From: Pyrus communis
Taxonomy: Eukaryota; Streptophyta; Magnoliopsida; Rosales; Rosaceae
Direction of reading: 5' to 3'
Length of the DNA stretch: 64,000 nt
Assembly (NCBI RefSeq): GCF_963583255.1
Contig: NC_084810.1
Location: 3,937,751-4,001,750, forward strand
Position 1 is the stretch's first letter. Each line of letters starts with the position of its first letter. Positions 25,266 through 35,378 of this stretch are shown here, one piece after another. The notes under the pieces were generated by a model that ran no database searches, was not told the DNA's origin, and saw nothing but the letters and a program-made list of their open reading frames with translations. A program made the position numbers and the translations under genes.

Positions 25266-25755
25266 TGGTCACACGTTTCTGTGAGGTATATTTCGTAATG
25301 TATTTTAATGATTCAATTGCTAATCTTTTACGTCTTCCCTCAAATATCATGTTTACCAAGGATCATTCAAATCGGAAGCCATATGATCATTGAATTAAAT
25401 TTATTATTTTTTTGTAAAACAGTATTCATCTATTTTCTTCAGTACAAATGGAGATCTTAATAGTTTTAGATTTGTTGCCAGTTAGTACTACGATTTAGTA
25501 TTATTCCTCTTCACTTGTAAGTGAGGGGTATTAGGTTCGATTCTCGCTAAAAGCGAGTTTAAATCACATTATTACTAGCCCATTATAAGACTCCCCTATT
25601 AATGTAGATAATATCGTTTATTAAAAAAAAGAAATATATTTTAGATTTGTGTAATTTTTTATTAGGATGATCTATCATTGATAAATTGAAATATAGATAT
25701 AAACCATTCTAATAGTTGGAAAAATGTTAAAGTGAATCCTACAAAAATACACGAT
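25266..25755. mobile_element. inverted-repeat element, copy A, split by a SINE
   Basis: It shares the motif order of the copies at 26441-26735 and about 52905-53215 (ends with ttcgtaatgtattttaa..., interior attcatctattttcttcagtacaaatg, then gatttgt, then a diverged inverted end). Once the 163-bp insertion at 25476-25638 is removed, the copy reads through. Outer limits are approximate. Confidence 0.6.
25476..25638 (+). mobile_element. tRNA-related SINE
   Basis: A 163-bp insertion carries a pol III B-box-like GGTTCGATTCTCG (about 25533-25545) and ends in an A-rich tail. It is flanked by a perfect 12-bp duplication TTTTAGATTTGT (25464-25475, 25639-25650). The sequence resembles a SINE I remember from Rosaceae genomes; this should be checked by search. 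It inserted into a pre-existing inverted-repeat element, so it is the younger event. Confidence 0.85.
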
Positions 25756-26440
25756 ATTGTATACAATCAGAAAGACAACATACACAATATTGTTATGAGC
25801 ACATGGTCGTAAACAACTAGAGAAAAAAGAAGCATAATGGATTACAACTGGAGAGACAATCCACACGATATTGTATACAATCGAGACACAAGAGAATATA
25901 TATCTCCATTAAAACAAGAAAAATATAATAATAATTATGCAGCTTAGAGAGGAAATAGTAGGTAGAACAAGCAAAGCATGTCAGAACAGAGCTACATATG
26001 GGAAGCTTAGATGCATGCATTTTGAACGTGATGAGATGGATGAGGCAAGGCACGTGAGACACGATCGAGTGGTCTGGTCACTGAGGGAAGTGAGGAGGAT
26101 GAGGCAAGGCACGTGATGCCCATTTGATTATATATACATATGTGTACATATATTACATATGATATGTTAATATGGGAGGACTGGAGTTTGGAGAAACAAT
26201 AATATTGGTGACTTTTTGTGTTCGGAATTCTGAGGAACACCGAACGCCTCTCTAATATATTATCAATAGTACTATTCACACATTCATTTTTACTTCACAT
26301 AAATCGTTGTTAATTCTTTAATATTGGTCTTCTTTGTACATTCGATGCAACGGCCGAAATTGAAAAAGTGTATCAGAAGTAAAAATAAATATGTGGACAA
26401 CACAACCTTATATTACAAAAGCAGCTTACTAATTATATGT

Positions 26441-26735
26441 TTTTGGCACACATTTTTTGTGGGAGTCACTTCGTAATGTATTTCAACGATTGAACTGCCT
26501 ATATTTCATGTCTTGCCTAAAAAATCACTCAAAATATGAAACTGTAGGACCATTGAATTTAGTGTTTCTTTGCATAATTGTATTCATTCATGTTTTTCAC
26601 TACAAATGAATGTATTAATTGTTTTGAATTTGTCTAATTTTTGCAAGGATAATCTATAAATGATATACTTAAATATAAATGATTCGGATCGTTAAAATAT
26701 ATTACGAAGTATGCCCTATAAAATAATTGCCAAAA
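26441..26735. mobile_element. inverted-repeat MITE, copy B (295 bp)
   Basis: Ends TTTTGGCACACATTTTTTGT and, inverted, TTTTGGCAATTATTTTATAG, continuing into imperfect arms of about 50 bp (cttcgtaatgtatttcaacgat). Flanked on both sides by TATGT (26436-26440, 26736-26740). It is the best-preserved copy of the family in this window. No coding capacity. Confidence 0.75.
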
Positions 26736-26740
26736 TATGT

Positions 26741-27112
26741 ATAAAAGCATGAGTCCCCAAATCCAACCATATATAAATGTTATTAATCACGTGAGCTGGA
26801 AGGGCTTATATCATAAACTCCTATAATAATCATTGGTTGTGGGCCTGTGGCCCCAGACATTTTCAGTTCCCAAATTCATTGGGTTGTATTTCTTGTAGCC
26901 CAACCCAAGTGCATACCCATGGCCCATATATTACTATAATAACCCAATCGAGAACTAAAATTTGCTGAATAACATCATAACACAATCTCAATGGGGCCAA
27001 TAATAATAGTGTGCTCAAATCATGAGTCATTAGATTCTTGATCTTTTTAGTTAGATTGAATAAATTAAAGGGTGTTTTTTTTTTTCTTTTCTTTTTTTAA
27101 TTTTATATATAA
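26741..27112. other. intergenic, no gene seen
   Basis: AT-rich spacer between two foldback elements. Confidence 0.5.
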
Positions 27113-27428
27113 ACTAAAATGGTCTATGAGATTGGCATAATTCCTCATTTTGATCCCTGACAATGAAAATCGATAGAAGTAGTTCCTGAGTTTGTCCACC
27201 GTGAATCATTTTGATCATTCTATGAAAATTTATCAATATCCCCATTAAATTATCACATGAACGAGAATATTGACATACCAACCTCTCCACTTATCGAGGA
27301 TGCTGACAGATTTTTCACTGAATGACCAAAATGATTTACGGTGAACAAACTCAAAGATCACTTCTATCGATTTTCAATGTCTGCGACTAAAATGAGGAGT
27401 TATACCAATCTCAAAAACTATTTTGTCT
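27113..27428. mobile_element. foldback element with arms of about 105 bp
   Basis: The left arm (about 27115-27225) and right arm (about 27326-27428) are inverted copies sharing blocks such as GAAAATCGATAGAAGT and ATCATTTTG. Only about 100 bases separate them, so nearly the whole unit can form one hairpin. Ends and target duplication were not resolved. Such units commonly yield 24-nt siRNAs. Confidence 0.72.
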
Positions 27429-28319
27429 AAAAATCCTAAATCAAAAGAGAATTAAGGAGAAAAATACAAGAAGTGCATAAAGCAAAAACAAGACTCCAGA
27501 AATCATTTCTAGATTCTTCACATTTATACAATCATATGTTGTTGCCTTCAATTGACTTAACCACTCAAAGCATCAATGATATGATTTAACAATCACCAGC
27601 AATGCCAATAATAACAACAATAATATCAAACGCTGGTTGTTCAACTCCACTAATCAAGTTTTATATTCAATAATTCAACTTGGATTTCATGCTCAATTAT
27701 TTAGGGTTACAAATTATTTGTCTAATCATTAATTCCACTAGCTTTTAACAACCCCTAATATTATACTCATCAAATGTAATTTTTGGGTTTATGTATTGTA
27801 AGGACCAAACAAACTGGACTCTATCTAGTTTTAAAATGGTAAAACAAGTTAAACAAGTGGGATCATGTTTAGTGTGGGACCATGAGAGTGGAGACCAATA
27901 CCAACCCAACATATTATATATGTATGTATGTATGTATGTAGCAATGGACAAATTCAAGAACCAAAGCTCGAACACATGTTTGAACAATTAAAATTGGAAA
28001 CTATGAGAAGAAACACCCCTATCCCAATGGACAAATTCAAGAACCAAAGCTCGATCTCTAAGGAGGTCGAAAATGAGCGTTGATGTGAGGGAGTTGGAAA
28101 AGGGTGGTTGTTTGGGAAGGATGGATTGTGAAAGATTGTGTGTGGGGTTTTTTTTGTGGGTTGTCGATTTTTTTTCCAGTTAGTTGGGTCGATGTTGGTT
28201 CACGTTTTCTACTCTTTAATTTTATGGGCACATCTATTTGTGATTGGACACTTGTTCATTTCAGCAGGACTTACTGCCTTTATTTTAGCATCCAAGTATT
28301 ATTCTTTGACAAACACACA

Positions 28320-28377
<58 letters not shown>

Positions 28378-29430
28378 CATGTACATATCATAATATGGTG
28401 CATAGCTGATGGGAAGCACTGATGATGAAGTGGCAGATCAATGGCAGAACATGGGCAGCCATACCATAAAAAATTGACACATTTGGGAGGGAGGGAGGGA
28501 GAGAGTAACAAATCAGATTCAGATTCAGATGGAGTTCGAGGATAGGAAGAGAGGCCAAAACTGGTATGTTCATTTGGCCACCATGTATAATTCCAATTGT
28601 TGTTCAGAAAGCCAAGTGCCTTGTACTTGCAAAGACAACGATGCAAATTACAAACCCGAAACCTTACTCAAAACAAAATCAATGACTTCAAATAAGTTTT
28701 CTCAAATTAAGAACTGATTTTGTTCACTTCAAGGCTTCGCAGTTCAGATTGGTTTGGTTTAGAACTCGAAACTAGTAACATAATCGAACAAATCATCCAT
28801 TGGGTGATCAGTTTGATTTGGTTTGCTTTGGTCTGGTCTGGTCATTTCCGTTCCTAGAAAATTCAAGCAAACATTACTCTTTGCATACACTAAAGGGTGA
28901 TTCAAACCCTAAATTGAGAATGAGTTGAAAAAACTTCTTTTTAAGTTTGAAGATTAACAAATCTTGGGAGATATGAAGTCAAATTTGAATAGTTGGATCC
29001 AAAAAAGATACCAAACAGACTGTTGTAAAGAATATGAACATAGGTCAATATTAGGCCCAAAATATCCTCAAACTGTGGATCTTAGAAAGTGTTTCGTTAC
29101 TCTATGATATAAACAGAAAAAGATTCAGTTACTGGAGACAAACTGAGAACAGAACTTGGCAGAAAGGCTCGAGGGTGGGAGCTAGAGAACCGAAAGTTTA
29201 GCAAATGAAGGTGTTTACATCGTCCTTGATGGTGAACGAGGCTTTAAAGAGATCTTGATGGCAAATGAGTTTTGACTATGACGATGAAAGGGGGAGAGCT
29301 TGAGGTGTGTAGCTTACAACGACTTGAGTTTTATCCAAGTGAAAACTTGAGGGTATGACATGAGGTCTAATGCTTGAGGATATGACATGATGATGTAAGA
29401 TTTCAAATGGAGGGAAAGTGAAAATTGGAA
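27429..29430. other. intergenic with short repeats, no gene seen
   Basis: Contains a 32-bp direct repeat (ATGGACAAATTCAAGAACCA core) near 27945 and 28027, and a (TA)n run of about 50 bases at 28323-28373. The long open frame over the TA run is low-complexity artefact. Confidence 0.5.
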
Positions 29431-29431
29431 G

Positions 29432-29967
29432 AATCCTTGTATCTGGATGAAGGTTCCTATGAGGTCTCAATGGGTAAGAGTGGAAAGATTGAAGCTGATG
29501 TTGTGGCAGCAGCTGGAAAGGAGTTTTCTTGGGAAAAAAATGGCAAATATGAGTTATAGAAGGCGAAGAATTTCCCTTGTTCCCCAGTGGATGAAAGCAA
29601 GCACTATAGACGATGCCTTAAAAGGACACAAAAGGTTTATTTCTTATACTATGTTTATGGAATGGAAAAATTCAGTCCAAGTTTCCAGCTTGTCATGTTT
29701 GCGTATATTGGAATCCACAGAGATGCCTTCAAAGGAAAGAAAAATGGGGCTGTTTTCAGATTTGAGGTAACCCTATGGACAGACATTGCAGAGAGCAGTA
29801 GGGAGGGAATGACACATGATGAAAAAGCACCTACTAAACACCCCAAGTTTTCAAGATATCTGAAAGTGTACGTTGTTAAAACTAGTAAAGAAAGGATGAA
29901 GGAGAACAGTGTTCTACTTCCAGTCACCTTCATTCTCGACCTAGGTTCCAACTGCAATGCTCACTGA
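29432..29967 (+). pseudogene. unidentified coding-like fragment, probably a broken gene
   Basis: Two stretches look coding. One frame (about 29432-29560) includes GKSGKIEADVVAAAGKEF and ends in a stop. The other (29587-29967) is 126 codons long and includes FAYIGIHRDAFKGKKNGAVF and VTFILDL, ending in a TGA. Composition is protein-like and both are less AT-rich than the flanks. They are not in a single frame and no splice sites clearly join them. The family was not recognised. It might be the remains of an intact neighbour gene or a captured fragment. Confidence 0.35.
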
Positions 29968-30290
29968 TGTTTAAAAGATCTGAAGTTAAAATTCTAAAGA
30001 ATGATATAAAATTAGAATAGTTGACAAATGATTACAACCCTGATAACTATGACCCCGTACAGGGTCATCCTAAATCCTGTAACTGTGACCCCATACGGGC
30101 CATGCCCTTTTTCTACACCCTCTTCTCATCATATCCCTCTTTGGGACCCTTCAAAAAATGTGTATATTTCTGTGTTCTTACTACACATGGGAAAAAACAA
30201 AAGAATGATATCATCAGGTAACGGAAGGATGTGCATACCCAAAAATAACTCCTCAGTTGATCCACTTTGTGAGAAAACGATGCAAGGCTG

Positions 30291-33200
30291 CTAATCATCA
30301 GATTCCACTGTTGGAGTTTTTGAGCAGCTATCCTGCTGGTGGAGTTCTAGCAATTTGGTTTCTGGGTTGCACAGCCCTGCATTAACAATAACACTATAAA
30401 ACAATGTACACTTATGTGTATATAAATGTGAAATGTCCAATCCACTTATTCCTTTTTCAAGTAATTGCTAAACACTTACTTTCAGTTTTCATCCTCTCAT
30501 TGACGCTCCAATGAAGGGCAAAATGGTCAACTGATTGATTAAAGCTTAATGGGACTCTAAACCATTTTGAATTGATATAACATTTGTGGTTTATTCAAAA
30601 TAACTCCTAGTTTTTTTAAAAGAATTTTCCCTTTCAAAACAGTATTATCATTTCCTATGGTTATTTATTTTTTCATTTCATTCCCAAGCTAAATCATGTG
30701 GTTCTGAAGGCTAAGAAAAGATATGAGACAACGGGATGTGAAACACAACTCTCTGCATAAGATGAAATATTTTATGTCTGAACACCGATCTCGAATGCAA
30801 TTTTAGCACATGGCATTTGATTACCAGAGATTACTATGATAGTCTCTAAAATTTATCAACGGAGAAGAAACACCAACCAGAGCACTTCGGAATATCCCAC
30901 ACTGCAATAGATGATGATGTACACCGCGGTGAGCACAATGCTTTATTGTTCTCTTGGTTGACATTCATTGCAAGCATCCATGCACCAATTGTGACATCCT
31001 CATTGCTAAACATTCGAAAACTGTGATTACACAGAAGATGGTACAAAATTAGCTTTGTTGCAAGGTAGGATTAGCAGAGATGTAAAGATCTATTGACAAT
31101 CGAATAATTTATTTTCTTGATATTTGAATTTAATGGGAAAACAACAAACCAAATAGCCTAAGATGAGTTAAGACAATCATGTATCTGGATACAATAATCA
31201 GAAGCCTACACAGCATGGATGCTTCATGCTAAATGATGCGAGAAATCCCAACTATAATACTTCATCCGTAGGGGCATTGGAGGTGGTATCACAAGCATAA
31301 AACCACCTGATATTCAAGCTGCCTTTATAAGTCTCTCTTTAGTGATAATTGGAGTTGGACTAGGTTTATTAACCCCTGGACACTGACCTAGAAATGCTTT
31401 CTGAAGAATGCTAACAATAAGAGTTACCATGACCATATAAACTTCACCCCGTCTTTATTTTAGTTGAACTAAGCATTCATTAAATACTTGTTAGCTTTTA
31501 TGGCCAGAACTTTCTCCCAAAGGCACAAAAAGCCAATAAAACTCAACACTCGCCACTTTTTCACATATATACATCCTGACAAACAAATACAGCCAAGGTC
31601 CTACCGTCCCACAAACCTATCAATCTCCTAGACAATTAAACAACTAATAATAGAAACTAAGATATGTTCAACCACCCAGGACTTCGCTCAAGTGATAATA
31701 GAGTGGTCAGATCTAAGAGGCACTCATTGTTCAGGAAAGTAAAAGAGTATGACACAATTGCAAGTGTATAGACCTGTACCATATACTAGTGTCTCCTAAA
31801 TATCGTAGAACACCTTAACTGGCCTCTCCATATGTGACCGAATAACATTACCAACACCCACCAATTGGACCAAAGAGGAATCATTCAAGAACTCTTAAAG
31901 ATAAAACAATAGAAGGAGAACTGAAATCAGCCACCCCTTCACCCTCCCAGCACTGTGTACATGGTTATAAGTTAAACTCTTTCCAATAGATAAACTTGGC
32001 AACTTAAACAACTTATGGGAAGTTGGCATTAAAGCCGGACATGTTCAGCCACCTTGGACTTGTCTCAAGGGACAATGGAGTGGTCATGCCTAGGGCTTAA
32101 TTTTTCCTAAGGGTAAAAGAAGATTACTGACACCAACTAACTAGATCAAAGAGAAAAGTTAAGTTGAAACTTTTTCAATCATTCAAGATCTCTGATTAAA
32201 AACACGCCATCAGCTTCCCAACATATATACATGGTAAGAGAGACTGAAAATACAATATAACAAAAAATAACTTCCCGGTGCATACATCTAAGGGTACATA
32301 TCAACTAAATCAGTAAAGTTTGGTTGATGCGTTAAAACTTGCCTATTGTTTCTAAGAGCAACCAAACTTGCAACAACATCTGCAGAAAGAGCATATATTG
32401 GACCATAGGCATGGAGAAAGTACTCGCTTCCAAGCAAATAGGAAAGTGGCTCATACCTGCAATAATTTCATCGATCAGATCATTTCACTGCAGCAAGAAA
32501 AGATAACTGAATGATTCTGGTTATCAGTGAACCATTTAACTTGGATGCAAGATAACTGGACACTTTACTTTCAGTAATCACACCCCCCAAATGATTCCAA
32601 AAGTCTTAAATCAAGTAGTTGCACAGACTAATAAAGGCATAAATATAAAAAGGAAGTTTAATGATATCACCAGAGAAAAGACAACCAGATCATGAAAGAA
32701 ACAGCACTAACCACTTAAGATTCGGGTCAGTGAAGACTGGGCCCTTTTTCATGCACCCAAGGTAAGTCTGAGAGTGAGAACGCTCTTTTGCCAAAAGCAG
32801 TGAAAGGCGATCTGGTAATATCAATGCAAAGTGATCACATTACTCCAAAAAATCCCAGAATCAAATAACATATTAGACACTAAATATGATATGGATATTC
32901 TGTACAAATCTACGAACCTGGCCTTAAGTATATGTCGTCATCAGCTTTAACATAGAAGTCAGCATCATAAAGTGCATAGGCAGCTTTGAAGAAAGCCAAC
33001 CTGCAATAGAAACAAACAACATTTTTATTTTCATAATACTTCAGTAATAAACTAGAGGCACGAAAGACGACTATAATTATTCCAGAACTAACGTTTTGTA
33101 GGGGAGCTTGCTGTACTCCTCTTCAATATCCAATAGCACGAAATCATCATATTTGGCCACCTCTTTAGAGAGTTCTGCCATCTTTGCTTTATCCTTGGTT

Positions 33201-34025
33201 TTACCAATCACAAACCTGAAAGCCAAACCAGTGGCTTCTTCCAAGCTGCAACCCCACTTTTCCAATCAATACCAAATAACACAATCACAATTACCAAGCT
33301 TTCGACTTTTTCAAGCCACTCTAGCATATAACGTCATCTAAATCAAAGTTCAAAATCAATAATCATTCTCCTAGGACCGCAACAAACAATATATGCTATT
33401 AAAATCGGGAAATTGACCAAAATGATCGTGTTTTGCAAATCCAAATCTTTGAACTATCAAGATCAAATCTTGTCCACATATATCGATCAAATATTAACGA
33501 CATTATCGATTAGATACTAAAAAGTGATCATTTCAGCAATTGGGATTTGTAAACTGATCATTTCAGCCAATTTTCCATTAAAATCATGTGAAATATGAAT
33601 CCAATTGTTGGTATGTATGAAAACAGATTTTAAAAAAATCGATACCGTTGAAGCCCCTGTGTATTGGACGGCATCCAAGTCTTCCTCAAGGACTGTCTAC
33701 GACCAGTGGATCGAAACCCGGTCTGTATCCCCACAAAGCCCATGACTTTATGCCTCTTGTTCTCGTCATTTCCATCTCCAACCCCCGAAACGAGACCGTT
33801 TTGAGTGCTGCTGCCGCCGCCGCCGCCGCCACTTTTCTCCCAAACCACCTTCACCGATCTGGCGTTGCCGGTCAGGCACCTGTACTGGCTAGGGTGGAGA
33901 ACCGAGACGATTCCGAAGATGAACCCGGAGAGTCCGAAGACCAGGGAGAAGGCGACGATCAGAACTGTTGGTCTGAGAGTGGAGGGAGGTTGGCGTGCGT
34001 GGAAGAACTTGGGGGATGAAGGCAT
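30291..34025 (-). CDS. beta-1,3-galactosyltransferase (GT31, B3GALT12/13/14 type)
   Basis: Seven exons, minus strand: 34025-33646, 33245-33093, 33000-32918, 32811-32712, 32456-32343, 31020-30878, 30376-30291; the joined model is 352 aa and in frame. The N terminus is a type II Golgi anchor (hydrophobic residues about 18-40) after a short cytosolic [13 protein letters not shown]. The GT31 catalytic part includes [11 protein letters not shown], the metal-binding DDD in [11 protein letters not shown] (about residues 198-200) and [16 protein letters not shown]. It should transfer galactose from UDP-galactose to a glycan or arabinogalactan-protein acceptor in the Golgi. Intron 5 uses a GC donor (AG|GCAAGT), and intron 1 holds a MULE-type MITE. 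The exact Arabidopsis orthologue (At1g53290 or At3g14960) cannot be decided by eye. Confidence 0.94.
31021..32342 (-). other. GC-AG intron 5 of the galactosyltransferase
   Basis: The donor reads ATAG|GCAAGT and the acceptor ATCACAG|TTTTCG. Using it restores the conserved [12 protein letters not shown] junction. At 1322 bases it is the longest intron of the gene. It contains two diverged direct copies of a segment starting near 31667 and 32041 (ggactt...tcaag...gataat/gacaat...gagtggtca). Confidence 0.88.
33407..33576. mobile_element. MULE-type MITE in galactosyltransferase intron 1
   Basis: A 170-bp unit with imperfect inverted ends of about 35 bp (GGGAAATTGACCAAAATGATC against GGAAAATTGGCTGAAATGATC). 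It has a perfect 9-bp target duplication ATTAAAATC (33398-33406, 33577-33585). A 9-bp duplication is the signature of Mutator-like elements. It lies wholly inside the intron. Confidence 0.88.
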
Positions 34026-34123
34026 CGTTTTGCAGTTCAGGGAAGGAGAGGAGAAACCCTAGAAGAAAATCTAGGGTTCGTGGGAGTGATCTGTAAGAGA
34101 AGGAATCCACAATCGGAGAGAGC

Positions 34124-34124
<1 letters not shown>

Positions 34125-34169
<45 letters not shown>
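34125..34169. repeat. (AG)n microsatellite in galactosyltransferase leader
   Basis: AG run about 100 bases upstream of the start codon, so it is a CT run in the mRNA sense. Probably in the 5' UTR or core promoter. Confidence 0.9.
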
Positions 34170-34173
<4 letters not shown>

Positions 34174-34179
34174 TTCCGT

Positions 34180-35378
34180 TATTGGTCGTTACCGTTACCG
34201 GTGTGAAGTACGGACTCCGGAGCTTAATGATTTCGGTTTTTAAATCTTCCGATAGCTTGAAAAATTAATAAATACATTTCCGATTTGGTTAGATACAAAC
34301 GTTTTCTCATGGACTTTTTTTGGTGAATTAGGTTTTTTTATTTCAAATTAGGAGCCATTTTGATACCATTTCGTTGTTAATTTCAATTTTAAACCTTTTT
34401 TTTTTTATCAAAACTATTTCGTTGTTACTTTAAATTTTAAATTTTTTTAACTGAAAACTCATATTTTGTTTGGTAACCGTTTTCAGTTTTTTAATGAGGT
34501 AATAAACAAATAATTGTCAAACAGCTCCTTAGTAAACTAGTTAGGTACGTTTTTATGTCAGTTAACCATTTTATCAATGATATTATGTGTTAAACCAAAA
34601 CATTCATTTTTATTATTAAAATGTGACATTTTTATCAAAAAAATTAAATGAAATGTACCTTAAGTGAAAAATTGGTTCAACCGCTCAAATTTTACATTTT
34701 ATTAATTAATTTATTATTATAATTTATAATTCAATATTTTATAATAATAATAAAAAAAAAGGGTTTTGTTAGTATTAAAGCTGAGACTTAGAGTCTCTTA
34801 ATTTGTTTTCCATTTATGACAAATAATCACCAAGTAATATTTAGTCCAGTGATATTCTCTAGTATGAAAAGGGGTTTTTTTTTTTTTTTCCCCTACCAAA
34901 AAATAGTTTTTCTTAAGAGATTATGTGTCAGCATATGGGATTTATGTAGAACGCTATATCTTTACATGGTCAATGATACATTGACATGTGCAAATTTCTT
35001 CAACACGGTATTATATCATTAACACGAAACATTGAGATGATGTTGTATCCATACCATGTAAGCTGCTCTCATACGTTTAAGATTGGAAAATTTTCGCTTT
35101 AATCAATTTTCTTTAACTTGATCCCATTTAACGATATATTTAAGATGTAAACTTCAAACTTTAGATTAATAGTCTCAGATTGGTTAAAACCGATGTTGTT
35201 CTGTATCGTAAACAACGAACCATGTCAATAAACGAGATCAAAGTTATAAAAATAAAAAAATTGAGTAAGAACATTGGTTTTCTCAGCGGTCCAACATTTC
35301 ATTTGAGCACCAGACACTTTTTAACTTAAACGATTTTATATTTTATTTCAACATCGCATTTTTTTTAATTTTTTGCGA
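34180..35378. other. intergenic spacer between galactosyltransferase promoter and IDM1 3' end
   Basis: Very AT-rich with several T and A homopolymers. It should hold the galactosyltransferase promoter and the IDM1 3' UTR. No gene or clear element seen. Confidence 0.6.

Noticed and set aside
25520..25560. tRNA gene at the GGTTCGATTC motif
   Set aside because: No cloverleaf arms or acceptor stem; the unit has an A-rich tail and 12-bp target duplication, so it is a SINE.
28104..28646. ORFs of about 100 aa on both strands with Tyr-Ile repeats
   Set aside because: They run through a (TA)n microsatellite; open frames on both strands are an artefact of low complexity.
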